Shown here: in pieces, positions 15,311 through 22,044 of the stretch
How positions within the stretch are numbered: the stretch's first letter is position 1
Layout of the letters: the number at the start of each line of letters is the position of its first letter
Assembly: GCF_001898315.1 (NCBI RefSeq)
Contig: NZ_MKTQ01000014.1
Location: 533,087 to 597,086 of the forward strand
Source of the DNA: Microbacterium sp. 70-16
GTDB lineage: Bacteria; Actinomycetota; Actinomycetes; Actinomycetales; Microbacteriaceae
Direction of reading: 5' to 3'
DNA length: 64,000 bases
Notes under the pieces: model-generated
The model's input: the letters and a program-made list of their open reading frames with translations, nothing else
The model's database searches: none
What the model was told of the DNA's origin: nothing
Position numbers and translations under genes: made by a program

Positions 15311-16726
15311 TCACACCAGCGCCTCGAGCAGGTCGCCCGCGGCCACGGGCGCCGCCGCACGGACGGTGGGCCATGCGTCGGCGAGCACGCTGACGGCGCG
15401 GCACAGGTCGGGCACGGGGGCAGTGAACGGGATGCGCAGATGCCGATCGTGCGTGCCGTCGACGGCGAACCGCGAGCCTGCCGACAGATACACACCGCGC
15501 TCGCGCGCCGCGAGTACGAGTCCCGAGCTGAGCGGGGCATCCAGCTCGACCCACAGCGCGACGCCTCCCCCGACCTGCGGAACGCGCCACGCAGGCAAGC
15601 GCGTGGCGAGTTCGTCGACGAGGGCGTCGCGGCCGGCGCCCAGCACGTCGGCCCGTTGCGCGAGCACCTCGGGCATCCGCTGCAGCGCGCGCACGGCGAC
15701 CGCCTGTTCGAACTCGGGCGTACCGAGGTCACGAGGCGGGCGGGCGGCGATGACGCGGGCCACCAGGTCGGCGTCGGCGCGGATCCACCCGATCCGCAGT
15801 CCGCCCCACACGGTCTTTCCGAGCGAGCCGATGCGGACGACCTCGTACGCGGCGAATGCCGGCGCCGACGGCTGCGTGCCGATCGCCAGTTCGGCCGTCG
15901 TCTCATCGACGACGAGCACCGTACCCGCCCCCGCAGCGGCGAGCGCGAAGGCATCCTCCTCTGCGGCTGTCATGATGCGGCCGGTCGGATTCTGGAATCT
16001 CGGCATGAGGTAGGCCAGGCGCGGTGTCGTGCGAGCGAACGCCTGCGTCGCGCGATCGATGTCCCAACCGTCCTGCGTCGACACGGGCACGCCGACCAGG
16101 CGCGCACCCGCGCCGCGCAGCGCTTCCGCCGCGTGCGGGTAGGTGGGGGTCTCGATGAGCGCGCGATCGCCGCGTCGCAGCAGCGTCTGGGCGAGCAGAT
16201 GGATCGCGGACTGCGCACCGGTCGTGACCATCACCTCGTCGGGACTCGTCGGCACACCCGCCGCGCTGTATCGGTCGGCGATGGCGCAGCGCAGCGCCAG
16301 CGACCCACGGATGTCGTAGCCGGAACGCGCGACGAGCGACGCGGCATCCGCGGCCACCTCGCTCATCACTCCGGCCAGCCCCGGCCACGCGGCAGGACTC
16401 GCCTGCTGAAGATCGATGGCGTCGGCCTCGACGGCGACAAGCCCCGGTTCGCGCGCGGGCTGCGGCATCGTCACACTGCCCGACCCACGCAGGCTCTCGA
16501 TGTGCCCGCTGTCGCGCAAACTGCGGTAGGCCGCGGCGACCGTCGTGCGACTCATTCCGAGCGCGGCGGCGAGCTCGCGTTCGGCGGGCAGCGCCGTGCG
16601 TGCCGCGATGCGATTGTCCAGGGACAGCAGGCGGATGCCGTCGGCGAGCGCCTCGTACGCCGGCTCGCGCGTGCGCCAGCCGCCGAGAGCGGCCGCGAGC
16701 GCACGAGCCGTGATGCGGGAATCCAT
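15311..16726 (-). CDS. yczR: MocR-type GntR regulator with aminotransferase fold (YczR-like)
   Basis: 471 residues. The N-terminal GntR winged helix (1-75) has RTALPAERELAAALGMSRTTVAAAYRSLRDSG. A fold-type I aminotransferase domain follows, with the PLP lysine in RIGSLGKTVWGGLRIGW and the Asp of VVDETTAEL. MocR regulators sense PLP or amines and control a divergent neighbour. The divergent gene encodes a YczE membrane protein, the pairing that defines the YczR group, so YczR fits better than PdxR (there are no pdxST genes here). The ATG at 16726 lies 6 bases after TATCGT. Confidence 0.88.
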   Translation of the reverse strand: MDSRITARALAAALGGWRTREPAYEALADGIRLLSLDNRIAARTALPAERELAAALGMSRTTVAAAYRSLRDSGHIESLRGSGSVTMPQPAREPGLVAVEADAIDLQQASPAAWPGLAGVMSEVAADAASLVARSGYDIRGSLALRCAIADRYSAAGVPTSPDEVMVTTGAQSAIHLLAQTLLRRGDRALIETPTYPHAAEALRGAGARLVGVPVSTQDGWDIDRATQAFARTTPRLAYLMPRFQNPTGRIMTAAEEDAFALAAAGAGTVLVVDETTAELAIGTQPSAPAFAAYEVVRIGSLGKTVWGGLRIGWIRADADLVARVIAARPPRDLGTPEFEQAVAVRALQRMPEVLAQRADVLGAGRDALVDELATRLPAWRVPQVGGGVALWVELDAPLSSGLVLAARERGVYLSAGSRFAVDGTHDRHLRIPFTAPVPDLCRAVSVLADAWPTVRAAAPVAAGDLLEALV

Positions 16727-16732
16727 GCGGCC

Positions 16733-16738
16733 ACGATA
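16733..16738 (-). promoter_or_regulatory. -10 element of yczR (leaderless)
   Basis: TATCGT on the minus strand, six bases before the yczR ATG and directly beside the inverted repeat at 16744-16768, so a bound regulator would overlap it. Confidence 0.45.
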
Positions 16739-16743
16739 GTGCA

Positions 16744-16768
16744 ATTGGACTGGTGCACGAAGTCCAAT
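16744..16768. promoter_or_regulatory. Perfect inverted repeat between yczR and yczE (YczR operator candidate)
   Basis: ATTGGACT - GGTGCACGA - AGTCCAAT: 8-bp arms, no mismatch, 9-base spacer. GTGCA also occurs twice (GTGCA before the left arm and GTGCAC in the spacer), giving the mixed direct and inverted architecture reported for MocR sites. It lies 6 bases from the yczR -10 and 20 bases before the yczE start. Confidence 0.7.
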
Positions 16769-16787
16769 CATGCGGTGAACTATCCAC

Positions 16788-17429
16788 ATGCTCTCTCGCG
16801 TCATCCGTCTGTTCGTCGGCCTCCTGCTCTACGGTGCCGGGTGCGCGATCATGGTGCGCGCCGGGATCGGTGTGGACCCCTGGACGGTGTTCGCGGAAGG
16901 TGTCTCCCGCCAGACTGGTGTCGGCATCGGCTGGGTGACGAACATCGTCGGCTTCCTCGTGCTGCTGCTGTGGATCCCGTTGCGTCAGAAGCCGGGCCTC
17001 GGCACGATCGCCAACATCCTGCTCGTGGGCACGAGCATGCAGGTGACGCTTGCCAACGTGCCGGCAGCGCACGGCGAGGGCTGGCTCGGATTCGTGTGGC
17101 AGGTGACTGTCTTCGTCGGCGGAATGGCGCTCGTGGCCATCGCGTCAGGCCTTTACATCGGCGCAGACTTCGGCGCGGGCCCGCGCGACGGCCTCATGAC
17201 CGGGATCCACGCACGCTGGGGCTGGCCCATCTGGGCCGCACGCCTCGCCGTCGAGGCGACGGTGCTCGCGGCGGGGTGGCTGCTGGGTGGCACGGTGGGA
17301 CTCGGCACCGTGATCTTCGCCGCAGGCATCGGCCCCCTCGTGCATCGCGCGCTGCCCTTGCTACGCCCGCGGGCGGGCAGGGCGATGCCGCGCTCCGCTG
17401 CGCGAGCAGCGCAGAATGCCCGGGCCTGA
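16788..17429 (+). CDS. yczE: YczE/YitT-family integral membrane protein
   Basis: 213 residues with about five hydrophobic segments (near 4-22, 45-62, 70-88, 104-128, 150-185). The YczE signature includes LLLYGAGCAIMVRAGIGVDPWTVFAEG and GLYIGADFGAGPRDGLMTGI (D-GAGPRDGLM is the diagnostic block). The transported substrate is unknown. It is divergent from its likely regulator YczR across 61 bp containing the inverted repeat. Start ATG 16788 has no clear ribosome-binding site. Confidence 0.9.
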   Translation: MLSRVIRLFVGLLLYGAGCAIMVRAGIGVDPWTVFAEGVSRQTGVGIGWVTNIVGFLVLLLWIPLRQKPGLGTIANILLVGTSMQVTLANVPAAHGEGWLGFVWQVTVFVGGMALVAIASGLYIGADFGAGPRDGLMTGIHARWGWPIWAARLAVEATVLAAGWLLGGTVGLGTVIFAAGIGPLVHRALPLLRPRAGRAMPRSAARAAQNARA

Positions 17430-17496
17430 GCGCTCCGCGCTCCCGGAACCGAGCGCTCCGCGCTCCCGGAACTGAGAGCTCAGTGCTCCCGGAACT
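17428..17496. repeat. Three tandem 23-bp repeats between convergent genes
   Basis: Units 17428-17450, 17451-17473 and 17474-17496. The first two are identical over 22 bases, the third has four changes. The first begins inside the yczE stop codon and the third holds the stop of the minus-strand gene ending at 17480. Each full unit contains GAGCGC-TCC-GCGCTC, a 6-bp hairpin, so the array may also act as a bidirectional terminator. Confidence 0.8.
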
Positions 17497-17689
17497 GCGG
17501 CCAGTCCGAACCCGGCGGGAGGTGCCCGTGCAGGGCATTCTTCGCGATATCCATCGTCGGGTACGTGCCGAGACTGGCATCCGCGCCCGCAATGGTGGCG
17601 GTGTAACCGGCGTCGTCGCGGCGGATGGTTCCGACGACGCTCCCCTCTGAGCCGTAAGCGACCCAGAGGCTGGACGATGTGGTGCTCAT
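17480..17689 (-). CDS. Small conserved hypothetical protein
   Basis: 69 residues; not recognised. After MSTTSS a beta-rich segment follows (LWVAYGSEGSVVGTIRRDDAGYTATIAGAD), then a helix-like part (PTMDIAKNALHGHLPPGSDWPQF). It has the look of a single small domain of the kind found in DUF2188/methyltransferase-associated proteins, but I cannot name it. ATG 17689 follows AGGAG at good spacing. The frame is open further upstream but without another ribosome-binding site. The last codons and stop fall in a 23-bp repeat unit. Confidence 0.7.
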   Translation of the reverse strand: MSTTSSSLWVAYGSEGSVVGTIRRDDAGYTATIAGADASLGTYPTMDIAKNALHGHLPPGSDWPQFREH

Positions 17690-17784
17690 GGTGACTCCTC
17701 TCGTCACCTGCGACGCTACGCCGCAGCCGGCCAAACCGCCACCGTCCACGTCACGGTGCGACCCGGATAACGGCGGTGAGACGA

Positions 17785-17821
17785 CTCCGGCCCGGCGACA
17801 CCATGGTCGACCGGGCCGGAG
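17785..17821 (-). terminator. Hairpin terminator downstream of the F420-reductase-like gene
   Basis: CTCCGGCCCGG and CCGGGCCGGAG form a perfect 11-bp stem with a 15-base loop, 34 bases after the stop at 17856 on the minus strand. There is no strong T-run after it. Confidence 0.6.
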
Positions 17822-17858
17822 CGTGTCAGCGCATTAGCCGGAGCGCGTCAGCGCCTTA
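17815..17858. repeat. Two tandem 22-bp repeats containing the stop codon
   Basis: 17815-17836 and 17837-17858 match at 18 of 22 bases. Each ends in TTA, and the second TTA is the TAA stop codon of the minus-strand gene. The outer copy shares GCCGGAG with the terminator hairpin. Confidence 0.65.
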
Positions 17859-18431
17859 CTTGACCAGTGCGAACCCGGCGGTCCAGCTGACCTTCTCGCC
17901 GACGGCGAGCGTCAGCTGAAGGAAGCCGAGAGCCTCGAGCTCGTGCGCACGCGAGAGCGCACCGGCGTCGACGGCCGAGACGCCGCCGGCCTCGACGGCG
18001 GCGATGAGCGCGGCCTTGGCATCTGCGTCGTCACCGGCGACCAGCACAGTGGTCTTCTCGCCACCGACCGTGCCCGAGACGAGGGTCGCGGCGAAGTTGG
18101 TGTTGAACGCCTTGAGCACCTTCGCCTCGGGGAACGCCTGCTGCAGCTGCGCGGCGGCCGAGCTGCCCGCCGGCACGACGAGCGAGTCGAACGTCGAGAA
18201 GTCGAGCGGGTTGGTGATGTCGACGATCGTCTTGCCGGCGAACTGCTCGCCGTAGGCGGCGGTGATCTGCGCGATCGAGGGGTACGGCACCGCGAGGACG
18301 ACGATGTCACCGGCGATCTGCTCGCCGGTCTGGGCGCTGCCGATGTGCTGGATCGAGGCGCCGCTGCGGGCGAGGATGCCGGCGATGGCCTGGCCCATGT
18401 TGCCGGAACCGAAGATCGTGATGGTGCTCAT
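17856..18431 (-). CDS. NADPH-dependent F420 reductase-like oxidoreductase
   Basis: 191 residues. The N-terminal dinucleotide fold MSTITIFGSGNMGQAIAG (G8-x-G-x-x-G) is followed by GDIVVLAVPYPSIAQI and GKTIVDITNPLD, as in the FNO/NADP-oxidoreductase (coenzyme F420-dependent) family. KVLKAFNTNFAATL matches the family's conserved F-N block. Many relatives in this group use NADP without F420, so the cofactor partner is open. It is divergent from a MarR regulator across 96 bp with a clear inverted repeat. AAGGAG lies upstream of ATG 18431. Confidence 0.85.
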   Translation of the reverse strand: MSTITIFGSGNMGQAIAGILARSGASIQHIGSAQTGEQIAGDIVVLAVPYPSIAQITAAYGEQFAGKTIVDITNPLDFSTFDSLVVPAGSSAAAQLQQAFPEAKVLKAFNTNFAATLVSGTVGGEKTTVLVAGDDADAKAALIAAVEAGGVSAVDAGALSRAHELEALGFLQLTLAVGEKVSWTAGFALVK

Positions 18432-18454
18432 GTGAGGTGTCTCCTTGTCGTTTT

Positions 18455-18468
18455 GTTGTATCTACAAC
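18455..18468. promoter_or_regulatory. Inverted repeat in the F420-reductase-like/marR intergenic region (MarR operator candidate)
   Basis: GTTGTA-TC-TACAAC, perfect 6-2-6, the size and A/T richness typical of MarR operators, and the only such palindrome in this gap. It lies between the two divergent starts (18431 and 18528). Confidence 0.65.
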
Positions 18469-18515
18469 TGTCAGATGGAACACGGCTCCCCGGATCCCTA
18501 TTCCCACTTTCTCCA

Positions 18516-18521
18516 TAGGAT
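18516..18521 (+). promoter_or_regulatory. -10 element of the marR-type gene (leaderless)
   Basis: TAGGAT six bases before ATG 18528; no ribosome-binding site between. Confidence 0.55.
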
Positions 18522-18527
18522 CGACAG

Positions 18528-19010
18528 ATGAGCACCTCGCGCTTCTACACGCCCGACGAACTGGCGACGTGGGTGCCTTTCGCCGCTCTCCTTGAGCTGC
18601 TGCCCCGCGAGCTCGACGGCCAGTTGCTGCGTGACGAGGACCTCACGCATTTCGATTACTTCACGCTCTCGATGCTGACCAACGCGAAGGAGCACCGCCT
18701 GCGGATGACCGAGCTCGCCTCGATGACCAATGCGACACTCCCCCGCCTGTCGCACGTCGTCACGCGGCTGGAGAAGCGCGGCTTCGTGCGGCGCGAACCG
18801 TGCGCCGACGACGCCCGGGCGACGAACGCCGTCATCACCGCCGAGGGGCGCAAGAAGGTGCTGCACGCGACGACGGGCCACGTCGCGAACGTCCGGCGCA
18901 TCTTCCTCGACGCGCTCACTGCCGAGCAGGCGCGAGAACTGCGGACGATCACCCGCGCCGTGCTGGAACGGGTCGACCCCGAGGGCAAGATGGCGGCGAC
19001 CCAGCGCTGA
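18528..19010 (+). CDS. MarR-family transcriptional regulator
   Basis: 160-residue winged-helix regulator. HFDYFTLSMLTNAKEHRLRMTELASMTNATLPRLSHVVTRLEKRGFVRRE is the DNA-binding core. The wing has DDARATNAVITAEGRKKV, a typical MarR signature. It probably represses the divergent F420-reductase-like gene through the GTTGTA-TC-TACAAC palindrome; the arrangement resembles redox-responsive MarR/HypR systems, but the single Cys (in REPCADD) gives no firm sensing mechanism. It converges on tRNA-Arg. Confidence 0.9.
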   Translation: MSTSRFYTPDELATWVPFAALLELLPRELDGQLLRDEDLTHFDYFTLSMLTNAKEHRLRMTELASMTNATLPRLSHVVTRLEKRGFVRREPCADDARATNAVITAEGRKKVLHATTGHVANVRRIFLDALTAEQARELRTITRAVLERVDPEGKMAATQR

Positions 19011-19036
19011 TCGCACTGTCGGACCTACGCAGAAGG

Positions 19037-19108
19037 TGCCCCCGGCAGGATTCGAACCTGCGACCAACGGATTAGAAGGCCGTTGCTCTTCCGCTGAGCT
19101 ACGGAGGC
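19037..19108 (-). tRNA. tRNA-Arg (anticodon UCU)
   Basis: Cloverleaf read on the minus strand. The acceptor GCCTCCG pairs with CGGGGGC (one G-T pair). The D arm is GCTC...GAGC, the anticodon loop CTTCTAA (anticodon TCT) and the T arm GCAGG-TTCGAAT-CCTGC. The last pair of the anticodon stem is C-T, a mismatch. The discriminator is A; the 3' CCA is not encoded (CCT follows). It reads AGA, a rare codon in this GC-rich genome. Confidence 0.93.
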
Positions 19109-19155
19109 GCGTACCCAGCGTATCGTCCCGCGCAGGTGGTGTCGGAAGCGCTCGT

Positions 19156-19161
19156 TAGGAT
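19156..19161 (+). promoter_or_regulatory. -10 element of orn (leaderless)
   Basis: TAGGAT seven bases before ATG 19169. Confidence 0.55.
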
Positions 19162-19168
19162 GATCAGC

Positions 19169-19792
19169 ATGGTGAGTGCCGCAGAGAATGACCGTCTCGT
19201 CTGGATCGACTGCGAGATGACGGGCCTCGACCTCGAGGTCGACGAACTCGTCGAGATCGCCATCGTCGTTACCGACTTCGAACTGCAGCCGCTCGACCCG
19301 GGCTTCCAGATCGTCATCAAGCCGGATGCCTCGGCGCTCGCCAACATGAACGAGTTCGTCACCAAGATGCACGAGACCTCGGGTCTGCTCGCCGAGATCC
19401 CGAACGGCGTCAGCCTCGCCGAGGCCGAGTTCGAGGCGCTCGAGTACATCCAGCGCTTCGTGCCCGAGGGCAAGGCACCGCTCGCGGGTAACACGATCGG
19501 CACCGACCGCATGTTCCTCGCGAAGTACATGCCGCGCATCGACCGCTGGCTGCACTACCGCAACGTCGACGTGTCCAGCATCAAGGAGCTCTCGCGCCGC
19601 TGGTATCCGCGCGCCTACTTCAACGCGCCCGCCAAGGACGGTGGACACCGCGCCCTCGCCGACATCCGCGAGTCCATCCGCGAGCTCGCGTACTACCGCC
19701 AGGCCGTTTTCGTGCCCGATCCCGGACCCACGAGCGACGAAGCCCGCGATGCCGCGGCGTCGGCCGTGTCGTCGTACAGCTCGGGCGTGTAA
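19169..19792 (+). CDS. orn: Oligoribonuclease
   Basis: 3'-5' exonuclease that finishes RNA decay by degrading 2-5-mers and pGpG. 207 residues. DEDDh active site: Asp14 and Glu16 in [11 protein letters not shown], the Asp of [10 protein letters not shown], and the His/Asp pair in [15 protein letters not shown]-terminal tail of about 20 residues after PDPGPTS is not part of the fold. ATG 19169 was chosen over upstream in-frame codons because it lies 7 bases after TAGGAT. The gene sits between tRNA-Arg and tRNA-His, whose promoter overlaps its stop codon. Confidence 0.96.
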   Translation: MVSAAENDRLVWIDCEMTGLDLEVDELVEIAIVVTDFELQPLDPGFQIVIKPDASALANMNEFVTKMHETSGLLAEIPNGVSLAEAEFEALEYIQRFVPEGKAPLAGNTIGTDRMFLAKYMPRIDRWLHYRNVDVSSIKELSRRWYPRAYFNAPAKDGGHRALADIRESIRELAYYRQAVFVPDPGPTSDEARDAAASAVSSYSSGV

Positions 19793-19798
19793 TACAAT
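19793..19798 (+). promoter_or_regulatory. -10 element of tRNA-His
   Basis: TACAAT directly after the orn stop, 28 bases before the tRNA 5' end. Confidence 0.55.
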
Positions 19799-19826
19799 CG
19801 TCTGGTTGCCTGGAGACAGGCACATG

Positions 19827-19902
19827 GTGGCTATAGCTCAGTTGGTAGAGCACCGCGTTGTGGTCGCGGGGGTCGCGGGTTCAAGCCCCGTTAGCCACCC
19901 CA
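19827..19902 (+). tRNA. tRNA-His (anticodon GUG)
   Basis: The acceptor GTGGCTA pairs with TAGCCAC. The D arm is GCTC-AGTTGGTA-GAGC, the anticodon loop TTGTGGT (anticodon GTG) and the T arm TTCAAGC. The discriminator is C73, opposed by an encoded G at 19826 that can serve as the tRNA-His G-1. The 3' CCA is encoded, unlike tRNA-Arg nearby. Confidence 0.96.
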
Positions 19903-19905
19903 TCC

Positions 19906-19942
19906 GCAACAGCCCGGATCCGCAACGGATCCGGGCTGTTGC
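19906..19942 (+). terminator. Intrinsic terminator of tRNA-His
   Basis: A perfect 16-bp stem (GCAACAGCCCGGATCC with its complement) and a 5-base loop GCAAC start 3 bases after the tRNA CCA. The sequence GTTCTGTC follows, only weakly T-rich. It is the strongest hairpin in the window. Confidence 0.85.
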
Positions 19943-19970
19943 GTTCTGTCAGCGGGTAGCGTTGAGGACG

Positions 19971-20321
19971 ATGCTCGAGATGGATGCCCCACAGTTCGAA
20001 GCGCTCGTCGCCGACGAACTCGATCGCCTGCCCGACGACATGGTCGACGGTCTGGACAACATCGTCTTCGTCGTCGAAGACCGCCCCGAGGACGGTTCCC
20101 TCGACCTGCTCGGGCTCTACGACGGACTCGCCCTCACCGAACGCGCGCAGTACGGCCTCGGCGACCTGCCCGACCGCATCATCGTCTACCGCGAGCCGCA
20201 TCTCGACGTCTGCGACGATGTCGACGAGCTGCGCGACGAGGTGCACACGACGCTCGTCCACGAGATCGCGCACTTCTACGGCATCGACGATGACCGCCTG
20301 CACGAGCTGGGCTGGGCATGA
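19971..20321 (+). CDS. Zincin-like metallopeptidase family protein
   Basis: 116 residues. The C-terminal zinc motif HEIAHFYGIDDDRLHELGW (HExxHxxGxxxxxxHELGW) defines this small family (formerly DUF1025, PF06262). The N-terminal part carries DELDRLPDDMVDGLDNIVFVVEDRP. Proteolytic activity is not established for the family. It overlaps clpS by four bases (ATGA) and is followed by a DUF2017 gene, suggesting one translational unit with a proteolysis theme. TAGCGT lies eight bases before ATG 19971. Confidence 0.88.
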   Translation: MLEMDAPQFEALVADELDRLPDDMVDGLDNIVFVVEDRPEDGSLDLLGLYDGLALTERAQYGLGDLPDRIIVYREPHLDVCDDVDELRDEVHTTLVHEIAHFYGIDDDRLHELGWA

Positions 20322-20620
20322 TGGCCGCCGTGGCATCCACCCTGCCCCTTGAGCGCACCGATCTCGACGCGGCGTCTGCGACCGCGGGGCCATGGCAGAC
20401 CGTCGTATGGAACGACCCGGTGAACCTCATGAGCTACGTGACGTACGTCTTCCGCACCTACTTCGGCTACTCGCGCGACCGGGCCGAGCAGCTCATGCTC
20501 GCCGTGCACCACCGCGGCCATGCCGTGGTCGCCGAGGGCGCGCGCGAGCAGATGGAACTGCACGTGCAGGCGATGCACGACTACGGCCTGTGGGCCACGG
20601 TCCGGGAGGGCGAGGCATGA
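20318..20620 (+). CDS. clpS: ATP-dependent Clp protease adaptor ClpS
   Basis: 100-residue adaptor that delivers N-degron substrates to ClpAP/ClpCP. The ClpS core is intact: VVWNDPVNLMSYVTYVFRTYFGYSRDRAEQLMLAVHHRGHAVVAEG, then EQMELHVQAMHDYGLWATV. The N-terminal 25 residues are the flexible extension needed for delivery. Hydrophobic-pocket residues (DPVNLM, V-H-x-G) are present. It lies between the zincin and DUF2017 genes with ATGA overlaps on both sides. Confidence 0.95.
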   Translation: MMAAVASTLPLERTDLDAASATAGPWQTVVWNDPVNLMSYVTYVFRTYFGYSRDRAEQLMLAVHHRGHAVVAEGAREQMELHVQAMHDYGLWATVREGEA

Positions 20621-21114
20621 CGAAGCTGCTCATGGAGATGTCGCTGCTCGAAGCCGCGCACCTGACCGGCCTCGTCGAGCAGTTCGCCGAATTGATCGCC
20701 GGCACGGTGGATGAGGACGGCCTCGACGACCCCGCGATCCTGCGGCTCGTCCCCGACGCCTATCGCGACGATGCGGAAGCTGCTGCCGAGTTCCGCGGTC
20801 TCACGCAGGGCGACCTGCTCGACCGTCGCCGTGATGACGCCGGGCTCGTGCTCACGACGCTGCAGCGCGACGGCGTCACCCTGCATCCGGGCGATGTCGC
20901 CGCTGCGGATGCCACGTCGGCGTTCGTCGTCGAGTTGGACGCGCCCGCGGCATCCGCCTGGCTGCGCACCCTCACCTCGATCCGCCTCGTCATGGCGACA
21001 CGGATCGGCATCTCCTCCGACGACGAGCAGGGCGACCCGGACGACCCGCGCGTGGGCGTTTACGAATGGCTCGGCTTCCGCCTCGAGGGGCTGCTGCAGG
21101 CGCTCGAGGACTGA
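20617..21114 (+). CDS. DUF2017 family protein
   Basis: 165 residues, function unknown. LLEAAHLTGLVEQFAELI starts the domain, with acidic stretches (DEDGLDDPAI) and SAWLRTLTSIRLVMATRIGI near the end. This domain is found in actinobacteria downstream of clpS, as here, and is coupled to it by a 4-base overlap. A role around ClpS-dependent proteolysis is a guess from context only. Confidence 0.85.
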   Translation: MTKLLMEMSLLEAAHLTGLVEQFAELIAGTVDEDGLDDPAILRLVPDAYRDDAEAAAEFRGLTQGDLLDRRRDDAGLVLTTLQRDGVTLHPGDVAAADATSAFVVELDAPAASAWLRTLTSIRLVMATRIGISSDDEQGDPDDPRVGVYEWLGFRLEGLLQALED

Positions 21115-21145
21115 CCCGCCGGGGGCCCGGGACTGCCCGTCCGAC

Positions 21146-21718
21146 TCAGGGCACGTCGATGATGATCGTGGCGAGATCGCGCGGGGCATCCGCGGTCAGG
21201 TGCACGTCCTCCTGCGCAGCCCAGCGGTCCCAGTGCGGGCGATACGTGTCGCCGTCGCGCGCGAGCGCGCGCTCGCGACGCGACGCGGTCGGCGACTCCA
21301 GCCACACACGGATCGGCGCGAGCACAGCGGATGCCGGTGTCAGCACGCCCGATCCCTCGATGATGACCGGCGTCGTGGCATCCGTCACCATCGTCTCCCC
21401 CGGCTCGGCGCGCGCCCAGTCCCACCGCCGCCAGTGCGCGGATGTGCCGTTCGCCAGGGGTTCGAGGATCTGTTCGCGGACGATCTCGGCGCCAGCGGCA
21501 AGTCCGTCCCATCCGGGATAGACGTCGTCGAGCGCGACGATCTGCACGTCACCGCTCCAGCGCTCTCGCAGGAGCGCGGCGAGGGTCGTCTTGCCGGCGC
21601 CGGACCGTCCGTCGATGAGGATGACGGCGCGCGCGAGGCCGGCTGCGACCACGGCATCCTGCACCGTCTCGGCGGCGCGACGGATCGCCGCGTCGAACGC
21701 GTCAGCGCTTGAGGGCAC
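21146..21718 (-). CDS. Uridine kinase-like P-loop ATPase
   Basis: 190 residues. Walker A GRSGAGKTTLAALL near 31-44, VQIVALDDVYPGWDGL (the Asp-Asp pair of uridine kinase-type P-loop kinases), TPVIIEGSGVL as the Walker B strand, and SRRERALARDGDTYRPHWDRW as lid. It resembles the small uridine kinase/(d)NMP-kinase-like proteins of actinobacteria; the substrate is not certain. I chose GTG 21718 because it overlaps the 3' end of the upstream gene by 17 bases. Confidence 0.75.
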   Translation of the reverse strand: MPSSADAFDAAIRRAAETVQDAVVAAGLARAVILIDGRSGAGKTTLAALLRERWSGDVQIVALDDVYPGWDGLAAGAEIVREQILEPLANGTSAHWRRWDWARAEPGETMVTDATTPVIIEGSGVLTPASAVLAPIRVWLESPTASRRERALARDGDTYRPHWDRWAAQEDVHLTADAPRDLATIIIDVP

Positions 21719-22022
21719 GGATGATGCGGCTGAGGACGCGACCGGCGACCCACACGAACGGAATGCCGACCGCGATGAGCGAGATGAGGTTCGGCTCGAA
21801 TCGCAGGTCATCGCCCTTGCGGATGTACGCGCCCACGGGGATCGCGGCGCCGCCACCGCCACCACCGCTTCCGCTGCCGGGCTCTTCGCCCGCGCCGAAC
21901 CCGTGCCACGACAGGGCGACGGGGATGATGCGGATGCCGTCGACATCCTGCTGCTCGCCATAGACGCTCGTGACGCCGATGGATGCGGTCTGCTTGCCGA
22001 GTTCCAGTGCGAGATTGGGCAT
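21702..22022 (-). CDS. GerW/YtfJ-like protein
   Basis: 106 residues. DVDGIRIIPVALSWHGFGAGEEPGSG, a run of six Gly, and then AAIPVGAYIRKGDDLRFEP match the GerW (YtfJ) pattern, in which a Gly-rich loop separates conserved IIPV and P-ga-yi blocks. A single C-terminal hydrophobic segment (LISLIAVGIPFVWVAGRVL) could anchor it to the membrane. In Bacillus, GerW is a sporulation protein; here there is no sporulation context, so the role is unknown. ATG 22022 lies six bases after TACGGT. Confidence 0.7.
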   Translation of the reverse strand: MPNLALELGKQTASIGVTSVYGEQQDVDGIRIIPVALSWHGFGAGEEPGSGSGGGGGGAAIPVGAYIRKGDDLRFEPNLISLIAVGIPFVWVAGRVLSRIIRALKR

Positions 22023-22023
22023 G

Positions 22024-22044
22024 CTCCCACCGTAGTCGTGGGAG
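22024..22044. promoter_or_regulatory. Hairpin overlapping the -10 of the GerW-like gene, just after dinB coding start of gap
   Basis: CTCCCAC-CGTAGTC-GTGGGAG, a 7-bp stem filling the gap between dinB (stop at 22045) and the GerW-like gene. TACGGT (minus strand, 22029-22034), six bases before that gene's ATG, lies in it. It could end dinB transcripts and carry the next promoter. Confidence 0.4.

Noticed and set aside
15311..16726. PdxR or a true aminotransferase
   Set aside because: The N-terminal GntR domain excludes a plain aminotransferase, and the divergent gene is yczE, not pdxST.
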